Below are positions 8,119 through 15,724 of a DNA stretch of 22,470 bases, in pieces. This stretch comes from an uncultured Treponema sp. (lineage in GTDB: Bacteria > Spirochaetota > Spirochaetia > Treponematales > Treponemataceae): assembly GCA_937890485.1 (NCBI GenBank), contig CALBXN010000118.1, forward strand, positions 1-22,470. Direction: 5' to 3'. The notes beneath the pieces are model-generated. The model was not told the origin of the DNA, did not search any database, and saw only the letters and a program-made list of their open reading frames with translations. Position 1 is the first letter of the stretch. Each line of letters begins with the position of its first letter. Made by a program: the position numbers and the translations under genes.

Positions 8119-8474
8119 TTTAACAACCTTACAATCGTTTTTACTACACCAAAAATTTCAGAACACATTTTTTCATTTCCCTTTGTATCTGAAAAAAAAT
8201 ATTTTTTTGCATTTAAATCATTTTTAATTTGTGTAATGGGATGACATTCAAAGCCATCATAAGTTCTAATGATAACAAGAGAATTTTTTGTTGGAACAAC
8301 TGAGCAATCAATTACAAGCAAGTCGCCTTTTTTAACAGCATGACTTTCAATTCCTTTTCCTTCATAGCGTAAGGTAAAAGTACTCGCAGGATTTTTGATA
8401 ATAAGAGAATTAAAATTTAATGATTTTTCTTCATAACCTTGAGCAGGAGAAGGAAATCCAGTTGCATTTGCCAT
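8115..8474 (-). CDS. umuD: UmuD'-like protein, naturally short and lacking the Ser-Lys dyad
   Basis: 119 residues, against 139 for E. coli UmuD and 115 for the cleaved UmuD'. After MANAT it begins GFPSPAQGY, which matches the sequence directly after the E. coli self-cleavage point (C24-G25, GFPSPA). An ungapped alignment over the catalytic region puts G41 (GKGI) where E. coli has Ser60 (GDSM); after a one-residue gap P79 falls where E. coli has Lys97. Both catalytic residues are thus missing while the fold motifs (KKGDLLVID, IFGVVKTIV) are kept. It should act as a permanently processed partner of UmuC and be unable to cleave itself or other proteins. No earlier start exists: the sequence upstream is the promoter. 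Coupled to umuC. Confidence 0.88.
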   Translation of the reverse strand: MANATGFPSPAQGYEEKSLNFNSLIIKNPASTFTLRYEGKGIESHAVKKGDLLVIDCSVVPTKNSLVIIRTYDGFECHPITQIKNDLNAKKYFFSDTKGNEKMCSEIFGVVKTIVRLLK

Positions 8475-8509
8475 AATAAAATACTACATTCTTGTATAGT
8501 ATTTGTCAA
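8475..8509 (-). promoter_or_regulatory. umuDC promoter, leaderless geometry
   Basis: Perfect -35 TTGACA (8504-8509), 17-base spacer, -10 TAGTAT (8481-8486), then 6 bases (TTTATT) and the umuD ATG. No Shine-Dalgarno sequence lies before the ATG. Transcription would begin at the start codon. A 20-bp palindrome occupies the spacer and -10 box. Confidence 0.6.
8482..8501. promoter_or_regulatory. Putative SOS (LexA-like) operator
   Basis: On the minus strand the site reads TACTATACAAGAATGTAGTA, a 20-bp imperfect palindrome (TACTA-Y-A-Y half-sites) lying between the -35 box and the -10 box of umuDC. Length and the outer TACT/AGTA match the E. coli SOS box, although the core CTGT/ACAG is CTAT/GTAG here. 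Placement is right for repression of umuDC. No lexA gene is in the window, so the regulator is inferred. Confidence 0.5.
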
Positions 8510-8534
8510 GAAGTTTTTTTATTACACTTATATC

Positions 8535-9776
8535 ATGATTGGAAAGATTAATATAAACAAATTATTTAACTACGCAGAACTTGCAATTACAATTGGTGTA
8601 AACTTGCAAGAAAATCAAGAGCTTGTAATCAATGCTGATGTTACAGATTGTGAATTTGCAAGAATCATAGCACAAACTGCTTACAAACATAAAGCTAAAA
8701 AAGTAACAATCATGTGGAGAGATGAATTATTTACAAAACTTAGATACGAAAATGAAGACTTAGAAAATCTTGTAAATATTCCTCAATATCAAATTGATGA
8801 AAGAAATTATGCTGTTAAAAAAAATGCAGCCTACCTTTGCATTCTTTCTGAAGACCCAAATTTAATGAAAGATATTTCGCCAAAAATTTTATCAGAAACA
8901 AGCAAAGCAAAAAATATTGCATTCCAAAAATTTTATGATGCCAGTATGAAAAATCAAATTCGCTGGAACTTAATTGCAATACCAAGTGTAAGTTGGGCAA
9001 AAACAGTTTTTCCAGAATTACCAGAAGAAGATGCAGTAAACAAACTATGGGAATATATTTTTAAAACAATGCGTTTAGATAAAGATAATCCCATAGCAGA
9101 ATGGAAAAATCATATTGAATCTTTAAAACGACGTTCAGAAATTTTAAACAGTTCAAATTTAAAAGAACTTCATTATAAAAATTCTATTGGAACTGATTTA
9201 ACTATTGGTTTGCCAGAAAATTATCTATTTGAAGGATGCGGAGAAAAAGCTTTGGATGGAATTCCTTTTGTTGCAAATATGCCAACAGAAGAAATTTTTA
9301 CGGCTCCTCATCGATTAAAAGTTGATGGGAAAGTTGTAGCATCAATGCCCCTTGTTTACAATGGAACAAAAATTGAAAACTTTGGATTCGTTTTTGAAAA
9401 AGGAAAAATCGTAGATTTTTTTGCAGAAGCAGGATACGAAGTTTTAAAAAATTTAATTGAAACAGATGAAGGTTCTCATTATCTTGGAGAAGTTGCCTTA
9501 GTTCAACACAACTCTCCTATTAGAAATTTAAATACACTTTTTTACAATACACTTTTTGATGAAAACGCAAGTTGTCACTTAGCAATTGGCGAAGCATATC
9601 CATCATGTTTAAAAGAAGGAAGTTCAAAATCTAAAAAAGAACTTTTTGAATTAGGACTAAATGACTCATTAGAACATGTTGATTTTATGATAGGAACAGA
9701 AGATTTACAAATTGAAGGAATTACTGTTGACGAAAAAAAAGTTACCATCTTCAAAGACGGTAACTTTGCATTTTAA
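8535..9776 (+). CDS. M29 family metallo-aminopeptidase
   Basis: 413-residue thermophilic-type (AmpS/PepS/AmpT) aminopeptidase that removes N-terminal residues from peptides in the cytoplasm. Likely metal ligands and catalytic residues follow the family order: MPTEEIF (E252, E253), SHYLGEVALV (E319), LFYNTLFDENASCHLAIGE (Y337, H348) and HVDFMIGT (H381, D383). The start is placed at MIGKININKLF (8535): the 32 in-frame residues upstream are basic and low in similarity and overlap the umuD promoter. No Shine-Dalgarno sequence precedes the ATG. Divergent from umuDC. A hairpin at the extreme 3' end lies inside the coding sequence. Confidence 0.9.
   Translation: MIGKININKLFNYAELAITIGVNLQENQELVINADVTDCEFARIIAQTAYKHKAKKVTIMWRDELFTKLRYENEDLENLVNIPQYQIDERNYAVKKNAAYLCILSEDPNLMKDISPKILSETSKAKNIAFQKFYDASMKNQIRWNLIAIPSVSWAKTVFPELPEEDAVNKLWEYIFKTMRLDKDNPIAEWKNHIESLKRRSEILNSSNLKELHYKNSIGTDLTIGLPENYLFEGCGEKALDGIPFVANMPTEEIFTAPHRLKVDGKVVASMPLVYNGTKIENFGFVFEKGKIVDFFAEAGYEVLKNLIETDEGSHYLGEVALVQHNSPIRNLNTLFYNTLFDENASCHLAIGEAYPSCLKEGSSKSKKELFELGLNDSLEHVDFMIGTEDLQIEGITVDEKKVTIFKDGNFAF
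9733..9764. terminator. Terminator hairpin inside the 3' end of the aminopeptidase gene
   Basis: Inverted repeat GTTACCATCT / AGACGGTAAC (9741-9750 and 9755-9764) with a four-base loop and one mismatch. Read on the minus strand it is followed by eight T (complement of A at 9733-9740), a good intrinsic terminator for the glutathione peroxidase transcript. On the plus strand it is followed by a looser T-rich stretch, so it may work both ways. It encodes VTIFKDGN of the aminopeptidase. Confidence 0.65.
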
Positions 9777-9787
9777 TTTGTAAGAAA

Positions 9788-10267
9788 TTATTTTTTTAAT
9801 TCAGAAATAATTTCTTGTTCTAAATCTTTTGGTTGTGTTGGTGGTGCAAATTGTTTTACAGGTAATCCATCTTTACCAATTAAAAACTTTGCAAAGTTCC
9901 AAGTAATTTCTGCACCAGGAACTTTTCCTGTTGCGTGACGAAGATATGCAAACAATGGATCAGCATTTGCACCATTAACATCAATTTTTGAAAATTGTTC
10001 AAAAGTGATTCCGTAATTTTTTACACAAAATTCATGAATTTCTTCATTAGAACCAGGAGCTTGTTCACCAAACTGATTACAAGGAAAATCTAAAATTTCA
10101 AATCCTTCATCTTTGTATTTTGAATATAATTCTTGCAAACCTGTATACTGAATTGTAAATCCACAATGAGTTGCTGAATTAAGAATTAGTAAAACTTTCC
10201 CCTGAAATTTTTCCATGGAGATTTCTTTTCCATCCATAGTTTTTACTGAATAATTATATACAGACAT
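9788..10267 (-). CDS. Glutathione peroxidase family thiol peroxidase
   Basis: 159 residues, a usual length for bacterial GPx/BtuE-type peroxidases, which reduce hydrogen peroxide and lipid hydroperoxides, generally using thioredoxin in bacteria. Peroxidatic residue C35 (NSATHCGFT; cysteine, not selenocysteine), the FPCNQFGEQ motif (61-69) with catalytic Gln69, and W123-N124 (ITWNFAKFLI) complete the catalytic set. C81 (EFCVKNYGITF) is the probable resolving cysteine. A strong ribosome binding site (GGAGG) precedes the ATG, unlike several neighbours. It lies 48 bases downstream of the fructosamine-kinase-family gene on the same strand and could share its transcript. Confidence 0.93.
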   Translation of the reverse strand: MSVYNYSVKTMDGKEISMEKFQGKVLLILNSATHCGFTIQYTGLQELYSKYKDEGFEILDFPCNQFGEQAPGSNEEIHEFCVKNYGITFEQFSKIDVNGANADPLFAYLRHATGKVPGAEITWNFAKFLIGKDGLPVKQFAPPTQPKDLEQEIISELKK

Positions 10268-10315
10268 GTTGCCTCCAAAAATTTTATCATAAGTATTATA
10301 TTTAATATCAAAAAT

Positions 10316-11245
10316 TTAATCTACATAATTATCAATTATTGCTTTTGCTGCACTTAGATAATTTTGCCCAAAAAGATTTAAATGATTTAGAACATGATAC
10401 AAGTTATATAAATCACGACGAGAAGTATATTCTGAATCCAAAAATCCACTTTCTTCGTAAGCAGAATAAAATCTTTGAGGAAATCCTCCAAAAAGTTCAG
10501 TCATTGCAATATCTGCTTCTAAATTTCCAACATAACAAGCGGGGTCTATTAAGTAAGGCTCTGAATTTTTTCCACAAAGAATATTTCCACTCCACAAATC
10601 ACCATGAAGTAACGAAGGAAATTTTGGTTCAACTAAAAATTTATCTAAGTTATCTAATAGCTTTGTAATTTTTTTAGATTCACTTTCAGAAAAATATTTT
10701 TGTGCTAGTTTAAATTGTGGAGCTAATCTGTTATCTCTAAAAAATTCTATCCAAGATTTTTTTGCAGAATTTATTTGCTTTGTTCTTCCAATATAATTAT
10801 CTTGCAAAAAACCAAAATTACATCCAGCATCAAAATCATCTTTAGACAAAAAAATCGTTGCATCAGATTTATGTAATTGTGAAAGTTTATGCGCAAGATT
10901 TTCCCAAAATTGATTTGTTGGATTTTCCTCTGGAATATATTTTAATAATAAAAATGAATATCCAACATTTTCCCCCTCATCAGTTCCGTAAGCTATAACT
11001 TCTGGAGTAGAAATTGTTTTAGTTTTAGAAATTGCATTTAGATTATTAACTTCCTGTGTAAAAAAATCTACATTGCTTTTTTCGTTTGCTTTCATAAAAA
11101 CATCAACACCATTTGAAAGTTCAATTCCGTAGGCTTTGTTTATATCCCCACCAGAAAGTCTAAAAGTTCTAGATAATTTTACATCAATTCCATAATTCGT
11201 TGATAAAGCTCTTGCAAGAGAAGTATAAAAAAATTGTTTTTCCAT
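10316..11245 (-). CDS. Fructosamine/ribulosamine 3-kinase family protein
   Basis: 309-residue protein-kinase-like small-molecule kinase of the FN3K family, which phosphorylates sugars attached to protein amines so that the adduct falls off (glycation repair). Visible: an N-terminal GGDINKAYGIEL nucleotide-loop region, VFMKAN with the likely ATP-binding lysine, the catalytic loop LLHGDLWSGNIL, the metal-binding LIDPACYVGNLEADIAM (variant of DPA-xxxGhrExDlAM) and the C-terminal LYNLYHVLNHLNLFG. Start at 11245 directly follows a good promoter. Substrate not determinable here. Divergent from ybaK, with 97 bases between. Confidence 0.88.
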   Translation of the reverse strand: MEKQFFYTSLARALSTNYGIDVKLSRTFRLSGGDINKAYGIELSNGVDVFMKANEKSNVDFFTQEVNNLNAISKTKTISTPEVIAYGTDEGENVGYSFLLLKYIPEENPTNQFWENLAHKLSQLHKSDATIFLSKDDFDAGCNFGFLQDNYIGRTKQINSAKKSWIEFFRDNRLAPQFKLAQKYFSESESKKITKLLDNLDKFLVEPKFPSLLHGDLWSGNILCGKNSEPYLIDPACYVGNLEADIAMTELFGGFPQRFYSAYEESGFLDSEYTSRRDLYNLYHVLNHLNLFGQNYLSAAKAIIDNYVD

Positions 11246-11280
11246 AAAATCATTATATCACTTTCTCAATTTATTTGCAA
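11246..11280 (-). promoter_or_regulatory. Leaderless promoter of the FN3K-family gene
   Basis: TTGCAA (11275-11280), exactly 17 bases, perfect TATAAT (11252-11257), then six bases GATTTT and the ATG. No ribosome binding site fits in that gap. This is the clearest leaderless arrangement in the window. Confidence 0.7.
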
Positions 11281-11307
11281 AACATATATATTATCAATAA
11301 AATCAAA

Positions 11308-11342
11308 TTGAAAAAATTTTACATAAAGTTTAGAATATAAAT
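11308..11342 (+). promoter_or_regulatory. Leaderless promoter of the ybaK operon
   Basis: TTGAAA (11308-11313), 17 bases, TAGAAT (11331-11336), six bases ATAAAT and the ybaK ATG at 11343. No Shine-Dalgarno sequence. Same geometry as the divergent FN3K-family promoter facing it. Confidence 0.6.
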
Positions 11343-11825
11343 ATGAAAAAAACAAACGCTATGAGAATTTTAGATTCCTTACAAATATCTTATGATGTAA
11401 GAGAATACGAAGACAACACTGACCATGAACTTACAAAAGGGGCAGCAAACAGAACAGCAGAAAAACTTGGTTTAGAACCAGAAACTGTATACAAAACAAT
11501 TGTTATGCGTTCTGATAAAAAAGAAATTTTTGTATTTTGCCAAAGTGCAGATAAAGAAATAAATCTAAAAAAAGCAAGAACAGTTGCTGAATGTAAAGAA
11601 ATTACACCAATAAAACAAGATGAACTTTTATCTATTACAGGTTATATTCGTGGAGGATGTTCACCATTAGGAATGAAAAAACAATTTACAACTTTTATTG
11701 ATGAATTTGCAACCTTACATGAAAAGATTTGTATTAGCGCAGGTCAAAGAGGATTACAAATAATTATTTCTCCAGAAGATTTAGCAAAAGCCTGCAACGC
11801 AGAGTTTGTAGATTTGGAACTGTAG
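11343..11825 (+). CDS. ybaK: YbaK/EbsC family aminoacyl-tRNA deacylase
   Basis: 160 residues; the family hydrolyses mischarged tRNA, typically Cys-tRNA(Pro), protecting translation accuracy. The conserved lysine region TVYKTIV (K51), the GYIRGGCSPLGMKK loop (100-113) and the C-terminal SAGQRGLQIIISPEDLAKA match YbaK throughout. First gene of a plus-strand operon; the next gene starts 11 bases after its stop. Confidence 0.93.
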   Translation: MKKTNAMRILDSLQISYDVREYEDNTDHELTKGAANRTAEKLGLEPETVYKTIVMRSDKKEIFVFCQSADKEINLKKARTVAECKEITPIKQDELLSITGYIRGGCSPLGMKKQFTTFIDEFATLHEKICISAGQRGLQIIISPEDLAKACNAEFVDLEL

Positions 11826-11836
11826 GAAAAATTAAT

Positions 11837-12643
11837 ATGAATATTGAAAATTTATGTAACAAAATAAATTTACAAGGTGAAATAAAAAAAGAAGTTTTAG
11901 ATTTTTCAGAAAAATTTGATTTTAATTCTATTTCTGATTTACTAAAAGATTTTTGTAATTACAATAAAATGAAAGAATCTAGAATAAAATTACAAAATCA
12001 ATTAAACGATAATGATAGAAATATAAAAATTCTTTCATGCATGTTAAAAGCTTCTTGTGATATTTATAAACTGTACAAAGATAAAAATATTGATGATACT
12101 ATTTATTTTGATACAATGAAATGTTACACCAGATTTATAAGCGAAACTTATGAAATTACAGGTAAACTATTTTTTGATAGATTTTGGTGGACAACTCGAC
12201 AAGCAGGATTTCATTTATTTAGAATTGGTGAATTAGAATATGAAATTGTAACTGATAATTTTTCAAAAAAAATAATTTCTATACATATTCCTTCTGATGC
12301 AAATTTTAATCCTATAAATGTTGATAAATCAATAAAAAATGCAAGGGATTTTTTTTCAAAATATTTTTTACTAGATTATAATACAGAATTTCAATGTCAT
12401 TCTTGGATGTTAGATTCACAATTAAAAAATATGTTACCAACAACATCAAATATATTAAATTTTCAGAATAGATTTTCAATATTTGATAAAGGCGAAATCT
12501 CATCTGAAATATTACAATGGATTTTTAAAACAGACAAAACTGATTATAAAATATTACCTGAAAATACATCTCTTCAAAAAAACATAAAAAAGCATCTTTT
12601 AAATGGTAAAAACATTTTTACTCCAAGAGGAAAATTAATATGA
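11837..12643 (+). CDS. Acyltransferase domain protein (two-domain GNAT-like family)
   Basis: 268 residues. The C-terminal half carries a block typical of the acyltransferase family with an N-terminal helical domain and a C-terminal GNAT-like domain: RQAGFHLFRIGELEYEI (about 121-137), IHIPSDANF (150-158), CHSWMLDSQLKNMLP (about 191-205) and NILNFQNRFSIF. The N-terminal half (about 1-110) is helical and lysine-rich. The acyl acceptor is unknown. A ribosome binding site (AGGAAA) precedes the ATG. It overlaps the deacetylase gene by 4 bases, so the two probably act on the same or linked substrates. Assignment rests on motif memory, not on a search. Confidence 0.7.
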   Translation: MNIENLCNKINLQGEIKKEVLDFSEKFDFNSISDLLKDFCNYNKMKESRIKLQNQLNDNDRNIKILSCMLKASCDIYKLYKDKNIDDTIYFDTMKCYTRFISETYEITGKLFFDRFWWTTRQAGFHLFRIGELEYEIVTDNFSKKIISIHIPSDANFNPINVDKSIKNARDFFSKYFLLDYNTEFQCHSWMLDSQLKNMLPTTSNILNFQNRFSIFDKGEISSEILQWIFKTDKTDYKILPENTSLQKNIKKHLLNGKNIFTPRGKLI

Positions 12644-13470
12644 TAAAAAAATTATATCCAAACGGGAAAGAAAAAGCTCTTAATCTTACTTACGATGACG
12701 GAATTTATGATGATTACAAATTTGTAGAATTATTAAATAAATATAATTTAAAAGGAACATTCAATTTAAATTCAAAATTAATGAAAGAAAATTTTTCTTG
12801 GACACATGAAACAGGAAAAATTATAAAACGAATTTCTCCACAAGAAGCTGTTTGTTTATATAAAGGACATGAAGTAGCAAGTCATACTTTAACACATCCT
12901 TATATGAACAACCTTACAAAAAAAGAAATTCTAAAAGAGCTAATTGATGATAAAAAAAATCTAGAAGAAATTTTTAAAAAAGAAATTTTAGGTTTTGCAG
13001 TTCCTTTTGATTTTTATAGCAAAGAAATTTCTGAATGTGTAAAAGAAACAGGTTTTGAATATGGAAGAATTTCAGAAGAAAGTAATTCTTGGATACCATC
13101 AGAAGATTATTATTTTTGGAAGGCAAGTATTATTCATTTTAATTTAAATTTAGAAAACTTTGTAAATGAATTTATAAAAACAAATGATGAACTTGCCCTT
13201 TGTCAAATTGTAGGACATTCTTATGATTTAGAAGTTGAAAACAAATGGAATTTAATTGAAAATATTTTTAAGAAAATTTCTGAAAGCAAAAATATTTTAC
13301 CAATGACAAATATAGAAATTATAAAATATCTTAAAGCAATAAGAAGTGTAAAGATTTCAGAAAATAAAATAATAAATGATTCAGATTTAGAATTATGGTT
13401 TGAAGTAGATGGTAAAAAAATTTCGGTTCAACCTAAAAAAGAATTTTTTATTAAATGGGATAATGTATAA
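12640..13470 (+). CDS. NodB-type polysaccharide deacetylase family protein
   Basis: 276 residues. Deacetylase motif 1 TYDDG (17-21, catalytic base and metal aspartates D19/D20) and motif 2 SHTLTHP (81-87, metal ligands H82 and H86) are intact, followed by a YGRISEES segment and a C-terminal FCQIVGHSYD-like motif (LALCQIVGHSYDLE, about 185-198). No signal peptide or membrane helix, so it is predicted to be cytoplasmic and to act on an N-acetylated sugar or related small molecule rather than on exported wall polymer. A short beta-rich tail (about 235-276) follows the catalytic domain. Translationally coupled to the acyltransferase (ATGA overlap). Confidence 0.85.
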   Translation: MIKKLYPNGKEKALNLTYDDGIYDDYKFVELLNKYNLKGTFNLNSKLMKENFSWTHETGKIIKRISPQEAVCLYKGHEVASHTLTHPYMNNLTKKEILKELIDDKKNLEEIFKKEILGFAVPFDFYSKEISECVKETGFEYGRISEESNSWIPSEDYYFWKASIIHFNLNLENFVNEFIKTNDELALCQIVGHSYDLEVENKWNLIENIFKKISESKNILPMTNIEIIKYLKAIRSVKISENKIINDSDLELWFEVDGKKISVQPKKEFFIKWDNV

Positions 13471-13472
13471 TT

Positions 13473-14669
13473 ATGAATGAAATTTTTGATTTTACAGTAA
13501 TCGGTGCAGGAGCCTCAGGATTATTTGCACTTGAAGGATTAAAAGATAAAAAAGTTTTAATCTTAGAAGGAAACAAAAAAGTTGCTCTTAAACTTTTAGC
13601 AACTGGTGGAGGAAAGTGTAACTTTACAAATTTAAATTTATCACATGAAAATTATGTTTCAGAAAATCAACATTTTGTAAATTCATTTTTGGCAAACTTT
13701 GGCACCTACGATTTTTTAGATTTAATCGAAAAAAACAACATTCCTTACGAAGAAAGAGGCAATGGAAAACTTTTTACTTTATCAGGAGCAAAATCAATTT
13801 TAGATATTTTATTAAATAAAGGTTTTTCAGAAAATCATATTTTAAAAACAGATTGTATTGTAAAAAATATTTTTAGAATCAAAAATGAAAATCAATCTAC
13901 AGATGATTATATTTTTAAAATTGAAACTTCAAAAGATACTTTTTTTTCAAACAAAGTTTTAATAGCAACTGGAGGATTATCTTATCCTCAAATGGGTGCA
14001 ACAAATATTGCATCTAAAATTGCAAAAAATTTTGGAATAAAAGTTATTCCTATGTCACCAGCTTTAGCAGGAATTCGTTATCCAGATTCATGTAAAAATA
14101 AATTTGAAAAACTTTCTGGAATTGCAATTACTGCAAAAGGAAAAATTGATAAAAGAGAATTTACAGATCAGTTGCTTTTTACTCACCGAGGTTTCAGTGG
14201 TCCACTTGCATTGAATCTTTCATTGTTTGTAAATGAAAATACAAAAATTAAATTTAATTTTATTCCAGAAATAAATGTTCTTGAATTATTACAAAAAGAA
14301 AAAAATAACAAACGAAGTTTAATTAACATTTTATCTGATTACATTCCAAAAGCTCTTGTAAAAACTTTGCTCGATGACAAAGATTTTAATCTTCCAACTA
14401 TAAAAAAAGATGAAATGGAAAAAATCTCACAACTTTTTAATTCCTATGAAATACAAATTGATAAACTTGATGGATATGACAAAGCAGAAGTTACACGAGG
14501 TGGAATTTCAGTTGATGAAATTTATCCAAAAACTATGGAAGCAAAAAAAGTTTCTGGACTCTATTTCATCGGAGAAGCCTTAGATGTAACAGGAATGTTA
14601 GGTGGATATAATTTACATTGGGCATGGACTAGTGCAAATATGTTTATAAAAGGGTTGAAAAAAAATTAA
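13473..14669 (+). CDS. BaiN/YhiN (HI0933) family FAD-dependent oxidoreductase
   Basis: 398 residues, full length. N-terminal FAD-binding VIGAGASGLFALEGL (9-23) with ILEGNKKVALKLLATGGGKCNFTN, typical of the HI0933 family; an LIATGGLSYPQMGATNIA segment in the middle; LLFTHRGFSGPLALNLS near 235-250; C-terminal LYFIGEALDVTGMLGGYNLHWAWTSA that closes the FAD site. Family members are putative flavin reductases or dehydrogenases of uncertain substrate (BaiN is linked to bile acid metabolism in some gut bacteria). Two bases after the deacetylase stop; last gene of the ybaK operon. It ends one base from the M15 peptidase gene, tail to tail. Confidence 0.9.
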   Translation: MNEIFDFTVIGAGASGLFALEGLKDKKVLILEGNKKVALKLLATGGGKCNFTNLNLSHENYVSENQHFVNSFLANFGTYDFLDLIEKNNIPYEERGNGKLFTLSGAKSILDILLNKGFSENHILKTDCIVKNIFRIKNENQSTDDYIFKIETSKDTFFSNKVLIATGGLSYPQMGATNIASKIAKNFGIKVIPMSPALAGIRYPDSCKNKFEKLSGIAITAKGKIDKREFTDQLLFTHRGFSGPLALNLSLFVNENTKIKFNFIPEINVLELLQKEKNNKRSLINILSDYIPKALVKTLLDDKDFNLPTIKKDEMEKISQLFNSYEIQIDKLDGYDKAEVTRGGISVDEIYPKTMEAKKVSGLYFIGEALDVTGMLGGYNLHWAWTSANMFIKGLKKN

Positions 14670-14670
14670 T

Positions 14671-15564
14671 TTATTTTTTCATATTATTATACAAAATCAC
14701 TTCTGGGCGATATTCAAAATGCATATTATCCCAGATAATCCATTTTCCACCCCACAAAAAACCGTGACTTTCAAAAATCTCTATAACTTTTTGAGGTGGC
14801 ATCCAACGTCTTTCTAAAGGAAGCTTCATCCAATTATCACCATCGATATCTCGCCGCCAAGCCCAATAAAGATTTTTTTGTCCCCAGCCCTTTGGAAGAA
14901 CATCAATAGCAAGTCCCATACTATGAAAAGAACGATTTCCTGAATCGCTAATTTTTCTCCAAGCATAAGAATCGGCACTGTTCAAATTATCCAAAAAGAA
15001 TTTTACTTCATCATTTATTTTTGAAACTTCAAAAATTTCTTTTTGTACATCATCTAATTTTTTATGAATGTAATTATGTGCATTAGTTCTTTTATTTAAA
15101 AATAAAAAAGTTTTAATATGAGTTTCAGTAGAAAGTCTTGTTTCCACATCATAAATAATGTTGTACAAAAAAGGTGCAGTTCCCTTCCCTTTTGAACGAT
15201 TTTTGGGATTTGAAAAATCTTTGATTCGTTGAATATCTTCCTGTGTAAAATTTTTTGGATCAGCAACTTCTTTTGGATATGGATATAAAAAAGCTGAATA
15301 CAAATCTTTGCTACCCAATTCTTCCTTGGGTAAAAATTTTCCATCTGCCCAATATAAAGTTGCGCTACGATTTTCACACTGAACTTTTATTTTCCAATCA
15401 TTTACAGATTCATCAAAATTTATTTCAAAATCAACCTGAGGATAAGCCTTTTCAAAAATTTTTATTAATTCACGATTCTGTAAAATTTCTTTTGAAAGTT
15501 GTTCTTGAGCAAAAATGTTTACAGATAAAATGATAAAAACAAAACTAAGTAAATATTTTTTCAT
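14671..15564 (-). CDS. Secreted M15 family (VanY-like) peptidase
   Basis: 297 residues with a signal peptide (MKKYLLSFVFIILSVNIFA, cut before or after Q20). The C-terminal third holds the zinc site of LAS-type peptidoglycan peptidases: SFHSMGLAID (H214, D221) and MHFEY (H282), with the GFLWGGKW motif in between. Probably a periplasmic D-Ala-D-Ala or L,D-type carboxypeptidase acting on peptidoglycan; the long N-terminal region (20-190) is of unknown role. The ATG at 15564 is chosen because it begins the signal peptide; a 32-residue hydrophobic upstream extension reads through the promoter. Confidence 0.85.
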   Translation of the reverse strand: MKKYLLSFVFIILSVNIFAQEQLSKEILQNRELIKIFEKAYPQVDFEINFDESVNDWKIKVQCENRSATLYWADGKFLPKEELGSKDLYSAFLYPYPKEVADPKNFTQEDIQRIKDFSNPKNRSKGKGTAPFLYNIIYDVETRLSTETHIKTFLFLNKRTNAHNYIHKKLDDVQKEIFEVSKINDEVKFFLDNLNSADSYAWRKISDSGNRSFHSMGLAIDVLPKGWGQKNLYWAWRRDIDGDNWMKLPLERRWMPPQKVIEIFESHGFLWGGKWIIWDNMHFEYRPEVILYNNMKK

Positions 15565-15599
15565 AAAGATAATATATACAAAAATATTAATAATTTCTA
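15565..15599 (-). promoter_or_regulatory. Possible leaderless promoter of the M15 peptidase gene
   Basis: TATATT (15571-15576) ends six bases before the ATG and no Shine-Dalgarno sequence is present. The -35 position (TAGAAA, 15594-15599) is poor, so this example is weak on its own. Confidence 0.35.
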
Positions 15600-15647
15600 T
15601 ATTTTGAAATAAAAAAGAAAATTTGTATAAAAAATAAAAAGTTACTA

Positions 15648-15682
15648 TTGACAGAAACATCTATCTAGTGTATATTCAAATT
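15648..15682 (+). promoter_or_regulatory. trpB promoter
   Basis: Consensus TTGACA (15648-15653), 17-base spacer, TATATT (15671-15676). The predicted start of transcription is at about 15683, which is itself an ATG (six bases after the -10 box) opening a mini-ORF. trpB follows some 40 bases later. Confidence 0.7.
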
Positions 15683-15697
15683 ATGATGTTACTATAA
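15683..15697 (+). promoter_or_regulatory. Four-codon leader mini-ORF upstream of trpB
   Basis: ATG ATG TTA CTA TAA, encoding MMLL. It begins at the predicted transcription start and ends 27 bases before the trpB ATG. It has no tryptophan codon, so it is not a classical attenuator peptide. It may be translated as a leaderless ORF or be coincidence. Confidence 0.35.
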
Positions 15698-15724
15698 AAA
15701 GAAACATTTATGGAGAAAAATACA

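Larger units (their letters stand above)
15641..15711 (+). repeat. 24-bp direct repeats flanking the trpB promoter
   Basis: Two copies, 15641-15664 and 15688-15711, 20 of 24 bases identical, starting GTTACTAT and containing AGAAACAT, with a 47-base period. The first copy contains the -35 box; the second ends on the in-frame ATG at 15710. They could be operator sites, or the product of a local duplication. Confidence 0.7.

Noticed and set aside
8439..8534. 32-residue N-terminal extension of the M29 aminopeptidase
   Set aside because: It overlaps the umuD coding start and promoter, has no ribosome binding site and does not look like the family.
9788..10267. Selenocysteine glutathione peroxidase
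   Set aside because: The catalytic codon encodes cysteine (C35) and no in-frame TGA is present.
15565..15660. Longer start of the M15 peptidase at 15660
   Set aside because: The extension is low-complexity hydrophobic sequence reading through the promoter region; the ATG at 15564 begins a normal signal peptide.
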